Counted from the stretch's first letter, positions 36,533 to 47,340 are shown. The stretch: DNA of 64,000 nt from Amphiura filiformis (GCF_039555335.1 NC_092635.1:55247755-55311754); one strand, 5' to 3'. Numbers and translations are program-made. The notes: generated from the letters alone by a model not told the origin.

Positions 36533-36607
36533 TGTTGTGCCCCGGCGCGCCGGGCTCGAACTCGCAATCCACTGATTGTGGAGCCCGTACAGCCACGCCA
36601 CCGTACC
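36533..36607 (-). repeat. tRNA-like SINE head
   Basis: The minus strand has GGTGGCGTGGCTGTACGG (A-box-like) and, about 40 bases later, GAGTTCGAGCCC (B-box). The anticodon arm CCAC-AATCA-GTGG has a 5-base loop and no proper acceptor stem, so this is a tRNA-derived SINE fragment and not a working tRNA. Confidence 0.5.
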
Positions 36608-36679
36608 ATGACTAAACGACAAAGACATAGACAACAAATGACGATGACGATAAAAATAAACTCGCAGCATATTGCATTT

Positions 36680-36803
36680 ACAGAGAGGTTGCGATTTCCA
36701 AACGTACGTATCGTACGCCCGTGCATCTATTCAAAATCCCGTCATATGAGAGTGATTTTGAATAGATATACGGACGCACGTTTGGAAATCGCAACCTCTC
36801 TAT
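36680..36803. repeat. near-perfect 124-bp palindrome
   Basis: AGAGAGGTTGCGATTTCCAA with ATCTATTCAAAATC, and the exact complement ending TTGGAAATCGCAACCTCTCT. Confidence 0.9.
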
Positions 36804-37108
36804 TATGTCGGACCGTGCATGGAACCGTAATATTGTGGAAATCTTTATGTTATAATTTCATGTAATTTTGATCTAATGTATTAAATTAAAATTGTGTTTC
36901 AATAAATTCCACCAGATATTTTATTTAAAGGTTGTTATCATGGTTATTGCTGTAAATTAGAAAAAACAAATGGTACTAGTATTTTACCTAACATAACTAC
37001 ATGTATACATGTTTACGATGGAACTGATGGTAACTCTTAACATTTCTTGTTAATAAAAATTAAATTTTCAAATGTATTTTGTGAAATATTTTGTTGTGTG
37101 AATTTGAT

Positions 37109-37818
37109 TTAAGGGATCCAAAATGAGCGTTTATTGCGTTTCGACAGTATTTTTTGTGGGACATGAGAGCACCTCAGACCTATCGAATTGCATTCTGAAT
37201 ACGAAGCATGTCTTTCTGATATCAAATAATTTTCATTTTTTTTTAAATCACAATATAATACAAATTATTATGATATTTTTCACATATTGATATATAACAG
37301 TCCTCGAAGTAAATTATATAAATCTAATGATATATTCTTAAAGTGTATGTAGCAGGGAGGAAAAGCCGACGGTCAATTGAAAATTTTGACCTTTCATATT
37401 GAAGATATGGATTTTTTTTTCCCAAAAGACCTAATTTTTTTGGTGTTTTGGGAAAAAAATCCATATCTTAAAAATACGAAAGGTCAAAATGTTCAATTGA
37501 TCGTAGGCTTTTCATCCCACCTACATACACTTTAAGTATAAATCATCAGATTTATAAAGTTTACTTCGAGGACTGTTATATATCAAAAATTTGAAAAATA
37601 TCAATTTTTATAATTTGTCATAAAGTACTGTTAAATATCAAAAATATCAATTTTTAATGATTTGCCATAAAATGTGTATCAAATTGCGAATTTCAAAAAA
37701 TCAAAATTATTTGATATCAGAATGACATTCTTCGTATTCAGAATGCAATTCGATATGTCTGATGTGCTCTAATGTCCCAAAATAAATACTGTCCAAACGT
37801 TCATACCCCAGCCCTTAA
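37109..37818. repeat. TTAA-flanked foldback element, family A (copy 4, reversed)
   Basis: Opposite orientation to the others: TTAAGGGATCCAAAATGAGC start, CATACCCCAGCCCTTAA end. It contains an extra partial duplication near 37620 (ATATCAAAAATATCAATTTTTA). Confidence 0.9.
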
Positions 37819-38446
37819 TCAATTCAACTTTGATCAATTTATCAAAATCATTTCTTCTCTACAAGGGCGCAACCGAGGCGCAACACTTAGTTTGAAATTA
37901 TCCCCTAACAGCTTCCCATTACATCCTGGTGGGGTGAGGCAAATGAGGTAAAGCGCCTTGCCCAAGTTACAATACGTTGGCGCCACAGGATTTTATTCTA
38001 TTTACTTTAGATGCAATCCCATCATGAATTTTGGTAGTAATATTTTTGTCGCTGTTTTTCATCAAGGTCAAATTTACTTTCCAAAATCACTGTCTTAACA
38101 TATTCATTATGACAGTAAAAAGATAACATGTTAATTTTCTTGCATTATTTTTTATTTCCTTTTTATTGATCTGACAAAATTAATGCATTCTGGGTATTAA
38201 TGATATCCATACAATTATTATTAAATAACATTGGTCTTAGTCACAATCCACTCGTAGCAAAATATCTAATTCTCGATCATGAGAGCCAACTTGGGTACGC
38301 ACAGATATTTAGCGTCAAGCGTACTAAGCAAAGACCACACGCTTACGGTGCAAGCACAGCTTTTGTGAATTGACCAATCACGGCTACGAATACGGTCGTT
38401 GCTAAGCAAGGTCAAGGTTCAGTCATGATGTAGGTCGCGCGATTGT

Positions 38447-38522
38447 CTCGGTCCCAGCCGGTTTGTGTTCCTCTGTCACTAAACAAGTGACGAAGGAGCA
38501 CAAACCGGCTGGGACCGAGACT
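38447..38522. repeat. near-perfect short palindrome
   Basis: TCGGTCCCAGCCGGTTTGTG and CACAAACCGGCTGGGACCGA around a CACTAAACAAGTG centre. Confidence 0.9.
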
Positions 38523-38739
38523 AGTCGCGCGATTGTGTTATTCCACGAAAATTACCCTGACGCAGAAGGTATTAGATATTTTGCCTAATATCAAGCTAAA
38601 AGTTAATTTAACACAAAACAATTAAATGATTTATTGAAATTCAAATGAAGTAAGTAACAAATCTTCCATTACCTGTATTTGGGAGTAATAGGCTACGTAT
38701 TTAATTTACTGTAAACATGACTGTGGTAAATAAAAAAGG

Positions 38740-38950
38740 TGACCTTGTGTTTCTGAACTTCAACAAGAAAAGGTAATGACAAAAGAAGAAATGATTAAGT
38801 TAGCATGGGTAACAATGACAAACTCCCCGCGTTAGTTATAGCTTATTTTCTTCGTCAAAACTTATTGCAAGTGTCAACACTTGAGACACTACAGATTACA
38901 TATATAATCAAAATATGTCTCTTTATCAAAAGCAGTCATTGCTGTGTATT
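38740..38950 (-). pseudogene. relic of the kinase gene's last exon
   Basis: On the minus strand, 38945-38870 reads CAATGACTGCTTTTGAT... then AGTGTCTCAAGTGTTGACAC and TTGACGAAGAAAA. This aligns in order with the last exon of the kinase gene at 42300-42190 (CAATGACTACTTTGATTACG, GGTGTTTCAAGCGTTGACAC, TTGACGAAGAAAA). Downstream of both, CCTTGTGTTTCTGAACTT recurs (38751 and 41210). The copy carries stops and is not coding. Best explained as a small tandem duplication of the 3' end. Confidence 0.5.
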
Positions 38951-39035
38951 TGCTCCGAATTTTGAAATATTCCCGCAAACAAATATAATATTTTATGATA
39001 CAAAATGTACAACATTTCCCCAGGAGTATAGTCTG

Positions 39036-39232
39036 TATACCTTCCTCGAGTCAGTAATTTAGATATCGTTTTTTTATTTTATCTCTAAATGTAATGATGA
39101 GAAGTATATAAAAGTATACATTTTCAAAAAGGAAATGATGCAACAAATTCAACTAGCATAACAGATACCTGCAACAGTTTTTGAGAAAATCTCCAAATTT
39201 GATTTTAATTTACTGACTCGAGGAAGGTATAC
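39036..39232. repeat. inverted repeat around unique spacer
   Basis: TATACCTTCCTCGAGTCAGT at 39037 is inverted as ACTGACTCGAGGAAGGTATA at 39212, with about 155 bases between. Confidence 0.8.
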
Positions 39233-39239
39233 GAACTAT

Positions 39240-39560
39240 AATAGTACATGGCCGCTTACGACAAACGGATGGCAAACATTTAGCGATCATAGACGTTTGT
39301 CAAACGTTAACGAACGTTAAACGTTTGGCTCCTTATCCGTTTATAAACCGTTTGACTATAAACGTTTGACAAACGTTTGCTCAAAAACAGCTGTGGAGGG
39401 TAAATACAATCCAGGTAACACACAACGTTTTACAGAAAAGGTTTAAATATCGGGTTGTGTAAAGGGTATAAAAACGTTTTGTAATATTCAGAAAACGTAC
39501 AAAATATTCTAACAGAATGTTATCTTAATTATTTACCATGATGCAATATTAATTTTGTAT
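39240..39560. repeat. AACGTT-rich dispersed repeat (copy 2)
   Basis: Runs of AACGTT/AAACGTTTG and the phrases GTAACACACAACGTTTTACA and GGGTATAAAAACGTTTTG link it to 31530-31880 and 49920-50160. Confidence 0.65.
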
Positions 39561-39639
39561 GTTCAAATTTACACTTCAAAATCACTATGAAAGCATGTTC
39601 CTTACGACAATTAAAAGATACCAAAGGAACTAATTTTAA

Positions 39640-40463
39640 TTTTATTGATATAACAAGTATATAATGAGTGTATACAGTTGGCAAAATGCCAATAGATTAA
39701 AAGGTACGACATATTTGGTCAAAATGTTGTAATTGATATCTGAATCAACATCTTGTCCTTCCACAACTGTAAAATCATTGGCGTGTGACCATAAATAATG
39801 ATTCAGTGGCTAGTTTAGTGAGCCGTGTAAAAATGCAGTTGCGTCAAGTCAATTCATTTATCATGAAAATCATAGTTTCAGCACTTTCTTTACAGTAATT
39901 GACAGAACGCCTTGAAGACTTGTTTGGTAATCGTGTGATTGCTTTGAAGCACCAAGTGGAATGACCCCTAAGATCTCTTGATCTTACATCTCTGGATTTC
40001 TTCTTGTTGGGCTATCTGAAATCTCCTGCAGACCTAGCTTGATGAACTCCAGAGACACATAATTGCACAAGTTGGCATCTAGGCAGGACAGACCTCTCAT
40101 AAGACGTTTTGTGAATGCCATGCTGAGGAGAGGTGACATTTGCATACAGATGAATGGTGGTCCTGCCCTGGTGGCCATGTTGAAGACTAAGGCTGTCAAT
40201 TACTGTAACTGGTCAAACATGTGTTTTTCATGGATGCTTTGATTTTATTGACTTCACACAACTGCATTTTTTACTCGGCTCACAAAATAGCCACTGAGTC
40301 CTTATTAATGGTCACACGCAAGTGGTTTTACAGTTATGAGAGGCCAAGATGTTGATTCAGCTATCAACTACTATACTAGTACAGCATTTTGACCAAATGT
40401 CTCATACTTTTTAATCTACTGGCAATTTTAAAACTGTATACTTTATTTTGATACACCCTGTAC
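39640..40463 (+). mobile_element. mariner-like DNA transposon remnant with long TIRs
   Basis: The plus-strand sequence at 39900-40060 reads RLEDLFGNRVIALKHQVE, a stop, then PLRSLDLTSLDFFLLGYLKS. This is a decayed form of the transposase block PxRSPDLTPLDFFLWGYLK seen in mariner-like DDE transposases. It is flanked by long inverted repeats: 39671-39860 matches 40210-40445 inverted (GTATACAG..., TAGATTAAAA, GATGTTGATTCAG). The right terminus TACACCCTGTAC has the usual CAGGGTGT form. Only the C-terminal third of a transposase survives. Confidence 0.65.
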
Positions 40464-40507
40464 AAGAATAAGACTACGGCATAGAAGAATATCCAATCCC
40501 TTCAGTA

Positions 40508-40578
40508 TATTGGTCTTCCTCCTCCTCTTCCTCCTCCTCCTCCTCATCATCATCAACATGATGATGATGATGAAGATA

Positions 40579-40640
<62 letters not shown>

Positions 40641-40645
40641 ATTAA
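40508..40645. repeat. (ATG)n microsatellite
   Basis: CTC-rich start, then about 25 GAT/ATG units. Confidence 0.95.
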
Positions 40646-41284
40646 TAATGATGAAAATGTGAAAATACACAATAAATTAGCTGCGGGAAGCGATATATCT
40701 AAATAATTTCTTAACTTACATAATGATAACATAAATAAATATTATAATAATAATGATAGCGCAAATTAATTTGAGCAAATATAGTTAAAAGTCATATATA
40801 CATTGAATTACAAATACGTTTCGGGTAACACCCTTTCACACAAGTGTGAACAACTGCAATGATACGGTATACAAAAGTATTACAGGAAAAATGTGAGTGA
40901 CCAGTGACCACGAACAAAGGAAAGAAGAACAAACCCGTTGTTTAAGATCAAGTAAGAGAAGGAAAGCATAAACCAAGCAAAAAGGATATAAAAACATAAG
41001 TTTGTTCTGGTTCTCTCAGACACAAAGGATGTTTATGAAGCATTATAGAATGTATTTTTGTCCTTTTTTATTCTTCTTAAATAGTATGACGGAAATTTTA
41101 AATATCCGAAAATTTATCCGAATAGTTTATTTACGATGCATTCATAGTCAAGAAGCAAGGCCCGAAATCCTGTAGTATTAAAGGTATTTTTGTAAATAAA
41201 AGTTGAAACCTTGTGTTTCTGAACTTTTACACAGATTAAAAACCTAATATGGTAAAAGCAGAACGTTTAAGAGAGTACAGTCAA

Positions 41285-41750
41285 AATTGTTTGCTGAGCT
41301 CAGCCAAGCTTTGCTGCCTTCACTGACTGTTTAGTTCAGCTTCGCTATAACCTTCGATACTAACAAGCTAACAGTATACAAAGTCAGCAAAGCAGTAGGA
41401 TTATAAACATGGGTCGATGACAGAACCACAATCAATTTCCTTTGTGTTCAGTAAGTATAATGAGCCACTCATCAAATCCACAAGTGGTATTTATACAAGC
41501 ATGTCTTGGGTCATTGTTTGCGGTCAATAGAATGTCAATTAGGTGTCAATGGGTTGTACATTCAAGCATGGTCGAAAAATAGGTTCGATCGATTTTTGGT
41601 CGACGGTGGTATCGCAGCGGTGTGTGAAAATTCAGCGCAGCCTGTCTGCTTTCTACATGCTTTTATAGGTTTGGGCTTTCCTAAAAGCCGGGTAACCCTT
41701 CGCTATAATGCAATACCGAAGGCAGCGAAGCTTGGCTGAGCTCAGTGAAC
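41285..41750. repeat. foldback element downstream of the kinase gene
   Basis: GCTGAGCTCAGCCAAGCTTTGCTGCCTTC on the left is inverted as GAAGGCAGCGAAGCTTGGCTGAGCTCAG on the right, each with a neighbouring TTCGCTATAA word. The interior is unique. Confidence 0.8.
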
Positions 41751-41966
41751 CATTTTGGCTGTCCTCCCTAAGTTAGCAATTACTTAAAGCCTTAATGCAC
41801 GATTTCCATCAAATTTTAATTTTTTTATTTTTCATTCAAAATGTTGAAATAATATTAGTAATAACTGCCGGGAAGGGTTGCTGTCCATATTAAGTTGAAA
41901 TTACAAGGTAAAGTGAAAAAAAACCCACTGGTTATTTTGACCATTTAACACGCAGTTCTATGGGAA

Positions 41967-42004
41967 GACATATTATCATAATTTTTAAATTATGATAATA
42001 TGTC
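41967..42004. repeat. perfect AT hairpin past the kinase stop codon
   Basis: GACATATTATCATAATTTTT and its exact complement form a 38-base hairpin. In the transcript sense it lies about 210 bases downstream of the kinase stop, inside the likely 3' UTR. Confidence 0.8.
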
Positions 42005-42212
42005 GAAATTTGCTCTGTTGACCTACAAAGACAACAAATTTGGCCGATTCCATTTAGGTGCAAGTTGGGACATGTGTAAACATTACAAATATGCAAAAAA
42101 TCAGGTTTGAAAAAAATTAACCAATTTCATAATATAAAGATCGTACATTATGGCTTTAATTTAATTGTTTACCAAACTTTCTGCGTTATTTGCTCCTTTT
42201 CTTCGTCAACAC

Positions 42213-42479
42213 TTAAAAGCGAGTGTCAACGCTTGAAACACCAGATATTTCATTTGCATCTGGATGTCTGTCGTAATCAAAGTAGTCATTGATGTCGATC
42301 TGTTCTGAGTTGGGTCCACTGCTACTGTTTCTTTGATTCGGATCAGCTGGAATGGATACCACCTTACGAGCAGCTTGATTGCGGATGTCTACGTAGTCAT
42401 TACCATTGTCGTTGAAGGTACTGGTCATAGGTAGCACTTCGGGCGTGTTCGCTTGGGTGTCTGGATCTGGACTGGTCGC
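42213..42479 (-). CDS. receptor tyrosine kinase, last exon (C-terminal tail)
   Basis: The final exon, residues 628-715 of the visible protein (numbered from the first full codon at 55134). It follows acceptor ACCAATAG and enters in phase 0, matching the previous exon. The tail is hydrophilic (ATSPDPDTQANTPEV) and carries NDYVDI and NDYFDYD, tyrosines in acidic contexts that would suit SH2-domain docking. The protein ends SSVDTRF. A decayed copy of this exon lies at about 38.9 kb. Confidence 0.75.
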   Translation of the reverse strand, partial: ATSPDPDTQANTPEVLPMTSTFNDNGNDYVDIRNQAARKVVSIPADPNQRNSSSGPNSEQIDINDYFDYDRHPDANEISGVSSVDTRF

Positions 42480-43883
42480 CTATTGGTATAAATAAACAGC
42501 GATCATAAGAATTGATAAACGAGTAATAATTTAACAGAACAAAGAAATAAGCACGTTAAGTTTGCTAACTCGTCCGTGTTATCGTAGTTGGGGGCAATAG
42601 GGGATGTAAAAAGCGAAATTTGGAAGGGGCAAAAATTGAAGGAAAAAAATCCCCAAATAGGGCGATTTTGGCCCAAAATTGTGGATTGTGATTTCCTTTG
42701 ATCTGGGCCGCCACTGTGACTGCGCCCCGTTAAACCTTCACTTCTGCTCTATGAAATTTTGCACAGACCAACCTTGGAATCGCACCTTAGCCCCGTGGAG
42801 AGACTAGTAGATGGTTTACTAGTCTCAGATTATTTTTTACAGAAATTCCTAATAAGTGAACGAGGAAATGATGTCGATATTTCAATGTTATCGTGAAGAG
42901 ACACGGACACTCCCCTCCAAAAAAACAAAAAATTCACCATTACACACGCAACACTACTCGTATTCACCCTTTTTGTCAACGGAGGTAATCCCATTTCTTC
43001 CTATTGGGGCTACACAAAAATGGGATTATGAAAATAATTAGAATCGTTAGATGGACAAATCAGTTTTATTGTGGAAAAAAGTGGAGCGGGAGGGGGAGAG
43101 AATTGGAAAATGAAGTAGGTCTTTTGTTCTGCCCGGTTTTTCTTGAAGGGTGGAGGAGCAATTTCAACCATTGCCTCATTACCAGCTTGTGTAAATGAGC
43201 GGTACCCCCCCTACATACACACACATATACACCCCTAAAGCTTAGGACCCGGTGCAGAATCTCGCCGACTAAGTCAATTTCGTCTCGGAGCATGCATTTC
43301 GATGCATGGCTCTCCTGTGTCTTGCATTTTCAAGACGCAGCGCGCCGATGAAATAATATAGTGTAGCCAAAGCACTGAGTGCGTCTTCGCAATTATGGGC
43401 ATTGACTTCGCAACATCTTGCCATCGTCTTGCACCCGTGGTTTGTCATTCATTGTCCTTTTATACTATATCTTTATTGGAGTACTTGAGTTCAATCACCG
43501 TGAGCAATTTGTGGATCAGTTGATATCATCCGGCAAAGAATGTATATCGAAGGCCATAATGATATTAAGAGTCATTCATCAAAGCACTCAAGGACCACAC
43601 TCAAGGGCAGCAATTTGTTTAAGTATTGTGGTAAAGTGTTAAACCGGTTGCGTGAAATGCAGAAGTTGGGACTGAACATTGCTTTTAATAGGGCAGACAC
43701 ACATTTTGTTATATCGCAACAGTGTATTTATTTCTCCGCATAGTTGCATCGACTTGGGTCAGCGTCTTGGGTTCCGGTACGCCGACGAGTTAGTCGGAGA
43801 GATTTTGCACTGGGTCCTTACATAAGCTTAGAATTTGAATAAAAATGTTCGTGCTTTTAACTGATTTTGTTATGTATACACAC

Positions 43884-44166
43884 CGTTACTTCGTCCTCCG
43901 GTGTAGGTAGACTCGAGGATGGCAATCTAACAACATAACGCGCATTTGCTGGATCTTCTTTTTCCTCTTCTTCTTCGGCTATAGCATCAAATGCCAGGTT
44001 ACCTATGCCAGAAGCATCAGATAGGCCCAATGCTTCGATGTAGCCAGCTTCAAGGCTTGATTTGCGTGTTAATCCACTTATGATATGATTGAATTTCGTG
44101 ACTAGGTCCGTGAAGGTGGGTCGCTGATATGCATCCTCATGCCAACATCCACGCATAACTTCGTAT
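43884..44166 (-). CDS. receptor tyrosine kinase, kinase C-lobe end and tail
   Basis: Residues 533-627. The codon split with the previous exon (AT|A) restores DDCRDDIYEVMRGCW, and then HEDAYQRPTF supplies the conserved Arg of the C-lobe (Arg548). TDLVTKFNHIISGL closes the kinase domain. The tail contains EAGYIEAL, an acidic AEEEEEKED run and ARYVVRL. The exon ends in ACG|GTGTGT, phase 0. Confidence 0.85.
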
Positions 44167-44281
44167 CTATTACAAATAATTGATTCATTACATTTATTAC
44201 TACAAATTCTTTTATAAAAGGGTCGGATAGTTGTTATTCTGGGTTACATGTACACTACATGTAGTTACTACAATATTAATA

Positions 44282-44332
44282 ATGACGACGATGATGATGA
44301 TGATACTTTTGATGATGATAATGATGTCCATA
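44282..44332. repeat. (GAT)n microsatellite in kinase intron
   Basis: ACGATGATGATGATGATAC followed by GATGATGATAATGATG. Confidence 0.85.
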
Positions 44333-44684
44333 ATGACAGTAGCGAAGCCAGTGGGGAGCATGGGGAAAAAGGAAAAGAAAAGGGCAAGGAGCCAGTTTTC
44401 CACCAAAATTCACCCCGATCATGGGCAAAAATAGTGTAAAATATCAAATTTTTGGCGTGCGTAATGGGCTCTTTTTTTGAAGCTCGAAGACTTTACATGT
44501 ACAGTCTTTCTAAAAAACGGTATGTATATATATCCCATCGATTAAAGTGAGTCAAAAATGATGCAACCGGGAAGTTTTTTCGTCTTTTCCCACTAATGTC
44601 CCCCCCCCCACAACCACCAAGAAAGCTGGCTACGCCCCTGCATAATGATGAAGAATGGTGGTTTAGTGAAGATACATAACTCAC

Positions 44685-44825
44685 ATGTCATCTCGACAAT
44701 CGTCAGGCTGCTCAAGACGGTAACCATCTTTCAATTGTTTCAGAAGAAACGAATTGCTCCACTTCTGACTGTATGGCAACTCGCCGTAAGTAAAAACTTC
44801 ATACATGAGAATTCCAAACGACCAT
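44685..44825 (-). CDS. receptor tyrosine kinase, subdomain IX exon
   Basis: Residues 486-533. The split codon GT|A gives [21 protein letters not shown], the canonical DVWSxGxxxxE block that anchors the C-lobe. It continues KDGYRLEQPDDCRDD, as in FGFR/Tie/Ret-type kinases. Acceptor GCTGTAG, donor GACAT|GTGAGT. Confidence 0.9.
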
Positions 44826-45734
44826 CTACAGCATATTAATAAATCAATATTGAAAAATAAATTGTGTTGACTTCTTTGCGAAACAAACAACAATAAAAGC
44901 AACAATACTACATGCATCGCATATAGTGTTCATATGGTTCATTGGCGTAATCTTAAATGATGTTCAATTCAAGACCTGGACAATATCAACAGTTATCAAT
45001 ATACATAATTATTTCTAGCTATTTTTAAGATAGATTTTCGTTTCTTTATCAACTTATTCATCCTTTTCTGATTTTTTATGGTAATTTGAGGGCGCTATTT
45101 ACATTTATTTCAAAATAATAAAGTTATTTCTTACATTTCATGATGAAAATGTCCTTGCTATTTGTTACGTTACTCTTTTTCTGATGTTTTAATGCCATTA
45201 TACCAGTGTCTACCCCTTGTAATGATGAATACATGATTTAAGATAAATAGCCCCATCATTGTTCTAGAGCGTTTACTCGGAAGGGGGAAACGCATAAGAC
45301 TTTCATTTTGAAAAATTATTGGCATTTACTCAACAACCGCAAGATCTATGGAAATATAAATGCGATTTTTGTGGCTTCCTTCACTCATAAATGTATTAAT
45401 ATTAAACAATTTGTTAAATGGTGGAAACTGCAAATTCATGGCTCCATGATCCCCGGGGCCATCCCACTCGCCTATGGAGACGGGAGGGCGGGGGAATATA
45501 AAAACTAAATCGACACAAAAGTCCGCGTCCCTCCTCGCGCGTCTGCTCAAAATATTTGGATTCCTCCTTTATTTTCCCATTTTCTCCATTTTAAACATAA
45601 CTTTCTCCCCTCGTGGTTCAAATAATAAATTCTGATTCTCCCTCAAGACCCCAAAATGATGCCCCCCACCCCAAATCTTCCATCCCCTGGAGTAAATGTT
45701 GACCGGTCCTTAAGCAAGGGGTATCATTGAAGAC

Positions 45735-45870
45735 CGAATTAAAAAGACTAGTTTGCGTCTGACATCAGGGCAAAGGCGCGACGTAATTGTTTACTGACCT
45801 GCGCAGTACAGCATTTTTGGTCTGGTTGACAGGACGTCATACGGAAACTAGTCTTTTTTTTTTAATTCGG
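45735..45870. repeat. foldback element, family J (copy 2)
   Basis: Ends AATTAAAAAGACTAGTTTGC and AAACTAGTC plus T-run TTTAATTCGG are inverted and match the ends of 30829-31200. It lies in the intron immediately after the catalytic-loop exon. Confidence 0.8.
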
Positions 45871-45891
45871 TATTCAGTTATATTCACTCAC

Positions 45892-46121
45892 ACGTCGCTT
45901 TTAAGATTGCATACAGCTCCATTGCTTACATACGTCTCCAGGCTCACCCATCTTGGTCTAAACTTAAAAGGGGCATCCTGCTGTCTCTGTGTATCACCAC
46001 TAGTAGTATACAGATCATAGCCTAGACCAAAGTCGGCTATTTTTGCCTTGAGATGATCACCGATTAAGACATTGCTTGCAGCCAAATCGCCCATGTAGTA
46101 ACGATGTTGAGACAGGAATTC
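45892..46121 (-). CDS. receptor tyrosine kinase, catalytic and activation loop exon
   Basis: Residues 410-486. EFLSQHRYYMGDLAASNVL aligns with the usual EFLSxxxxIHRDLAARNVL. HRD is therefore MGD, keeping the catalytic Asp421 and metal-binding Asn426 but losing His and Arg. KIADFGLGYDLY keeps DFG (Asp439). The activation loop has only Tyr447 and lacks the YY pair of most RTKs. RPRWVSLETY shows APE changed to SLE with Glu471 kept. Acceptor CCCAG|GAATTC, donor GACGT|GTGAGT; both phases fit the neighbours. Possibly a low-activity or specialised kinase. Confidence 0.9.
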
Positions 46122-46187
46122 CTGGGCAAAGAATAATTGTAGGAAAGACTAAAGCGGTGTGTAAAATTCAGGAAAAAAGCAATTCAC

Positions 46188-46378
46188 CTTTTCGGTAAAT
46201 CCCATAAGCCTTTGCGAGTACCTGAGAACTCGTCATTTGACGTCACGCCGATCTGCGCCGATGCGCACATCGTTTATCGAACATCGTTACTGCGCATTGC
46301 AAGTCGGCGTGACGTCAAATGACGAGTTCTCAGGTGTACTCGCAAAGGTTTATGGGATTTACCGAAAAGGAGAATTAG
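46188..46378. repeat. near-perfect 190-bp palindrome in kinase intron
   Basis: CCTTTTCGGTAAATCCCATA, GAGAACTCGTCATTTGACGT and GTCACGCCGA on the left are all matched inverted on the right. The centre is near 46275 (ATCGTTTATCGAACATCG). Confidence 0.9.
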
Positions 46379-47188
46379 TCCGCAGGACAGGCTGATCTTA
46401 AAGTAACTCGTCCAGCCTAGTAACCTGTCCATGTAGATTATGCGTAACTATGGTAGTGCTGTAGATGCTTGGGAGCTGTCTTAGTGTCTGGTTACCAGTG
46501 GACAAAATCTCCAAGGTGCGCAATATTGCAAAATCGTCCAGCTGACCCACTACCAAAATGACTTTACCGGGAGGACTGCGCGCGTAAATTTTCAATATTA
46601 GACCGAATAAAATGGCCTAAAATTTAGTATAAATGTGTCCCATCAAAAGGCAAAACGGACAATATAGATAACAAATTGTGTCACTTTTGTCTTGGTGTTT
46701 CGGCGGTCGGTACTAGTTATAGTGGAAACATTTCAGGGCGCCGACGGACGGGCTGGTTTAATAGCACGCCCGGGCCTGCAGACAATAGCCCGTCTCGGAC
46801 GTGCAGACGGGCTCTTTTACACACTGGCTAATGATGCAGGATGTCGTACAGTTTATAATGTTTATCAATAGACAATTCAAGACTTTCGGAATGAAAATTA
46901 ATAATTGCATCGTATTTCATCTTGGAATAATTAATTTTAAAAGTCTCTTGATGCCCGTATGTTTCTTCTAGTTTACTGTTGTTTTTAAAAAGGAAAATAA
47001 GGAACAGGGTAGGTTGAAGTCAGCGCAGACCTTATTATCTATTTTTGTGTGTGTATTAATTTCCTTTAAATATACTCTTTGTTTAGCTTATGTAAATAAA
47101 GTTTTCAATATTCAAATCTAATATCAAATGAGTGGTTTCTTTTCATTTAGGATGATAAAAGGCTTAATAGATATGACAAATATCTTAC
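46379..47188. other. kinase intron, nothing recognised
   Basis: A 65-codon open frame at 46398-46595 has no recognisable domain. A GC-rich patch at 46735-46815 repeats GACGGGCT/AGCCCGTC words. No other structure. Confidence 0.4.
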
Positions 47189-47278
47189 CATTCCTTTGGC
47201 TACTTGATGAACAATCTGAAGTTGACCAACTAGAGTAAGGTTGAAAATTGGATCCTCTAAGTCCAGATTGTGTCTCAG
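47189..47278 (-). CDS. receptor tyrosine kinase, alpha-D/E exon
   Basis: A 90-bp exon, residues 380-409, phase 0 at both ends, with acceptor AATTTCAG and donor ATG|GTAAGA. It reads from LRHNLDLED to QLQIVHQVAKGM, the helix running into the catalytic loop in RTKs (xIAxGMxFL). It is too short for routine ORF detection, but the splice sites and phase match exactly on both sides. Confidence 0.85.
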
Positions 47279-47340
47279 CTGAAATTATTAATAAAATGTC
47301 ATTATAAGGGGTTCAAGAGTTTTAAGTTCCCCCTATATCT

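Noticed and set aside
36533..36607. Functional tRNA gene
   Set aside because: A/B-box-like words are present, but the anticodon loop is 5 bases and there is no acceptor stem; treated as a SINE head.
40443..40670. Poly-Ile open frame
   Set aside because: Translation of an ATG/GAT microsatellite.
44231..44439. Asp-rich open frame
   Set aside because: Translation of a GAT microsatellite within a kinase intron.
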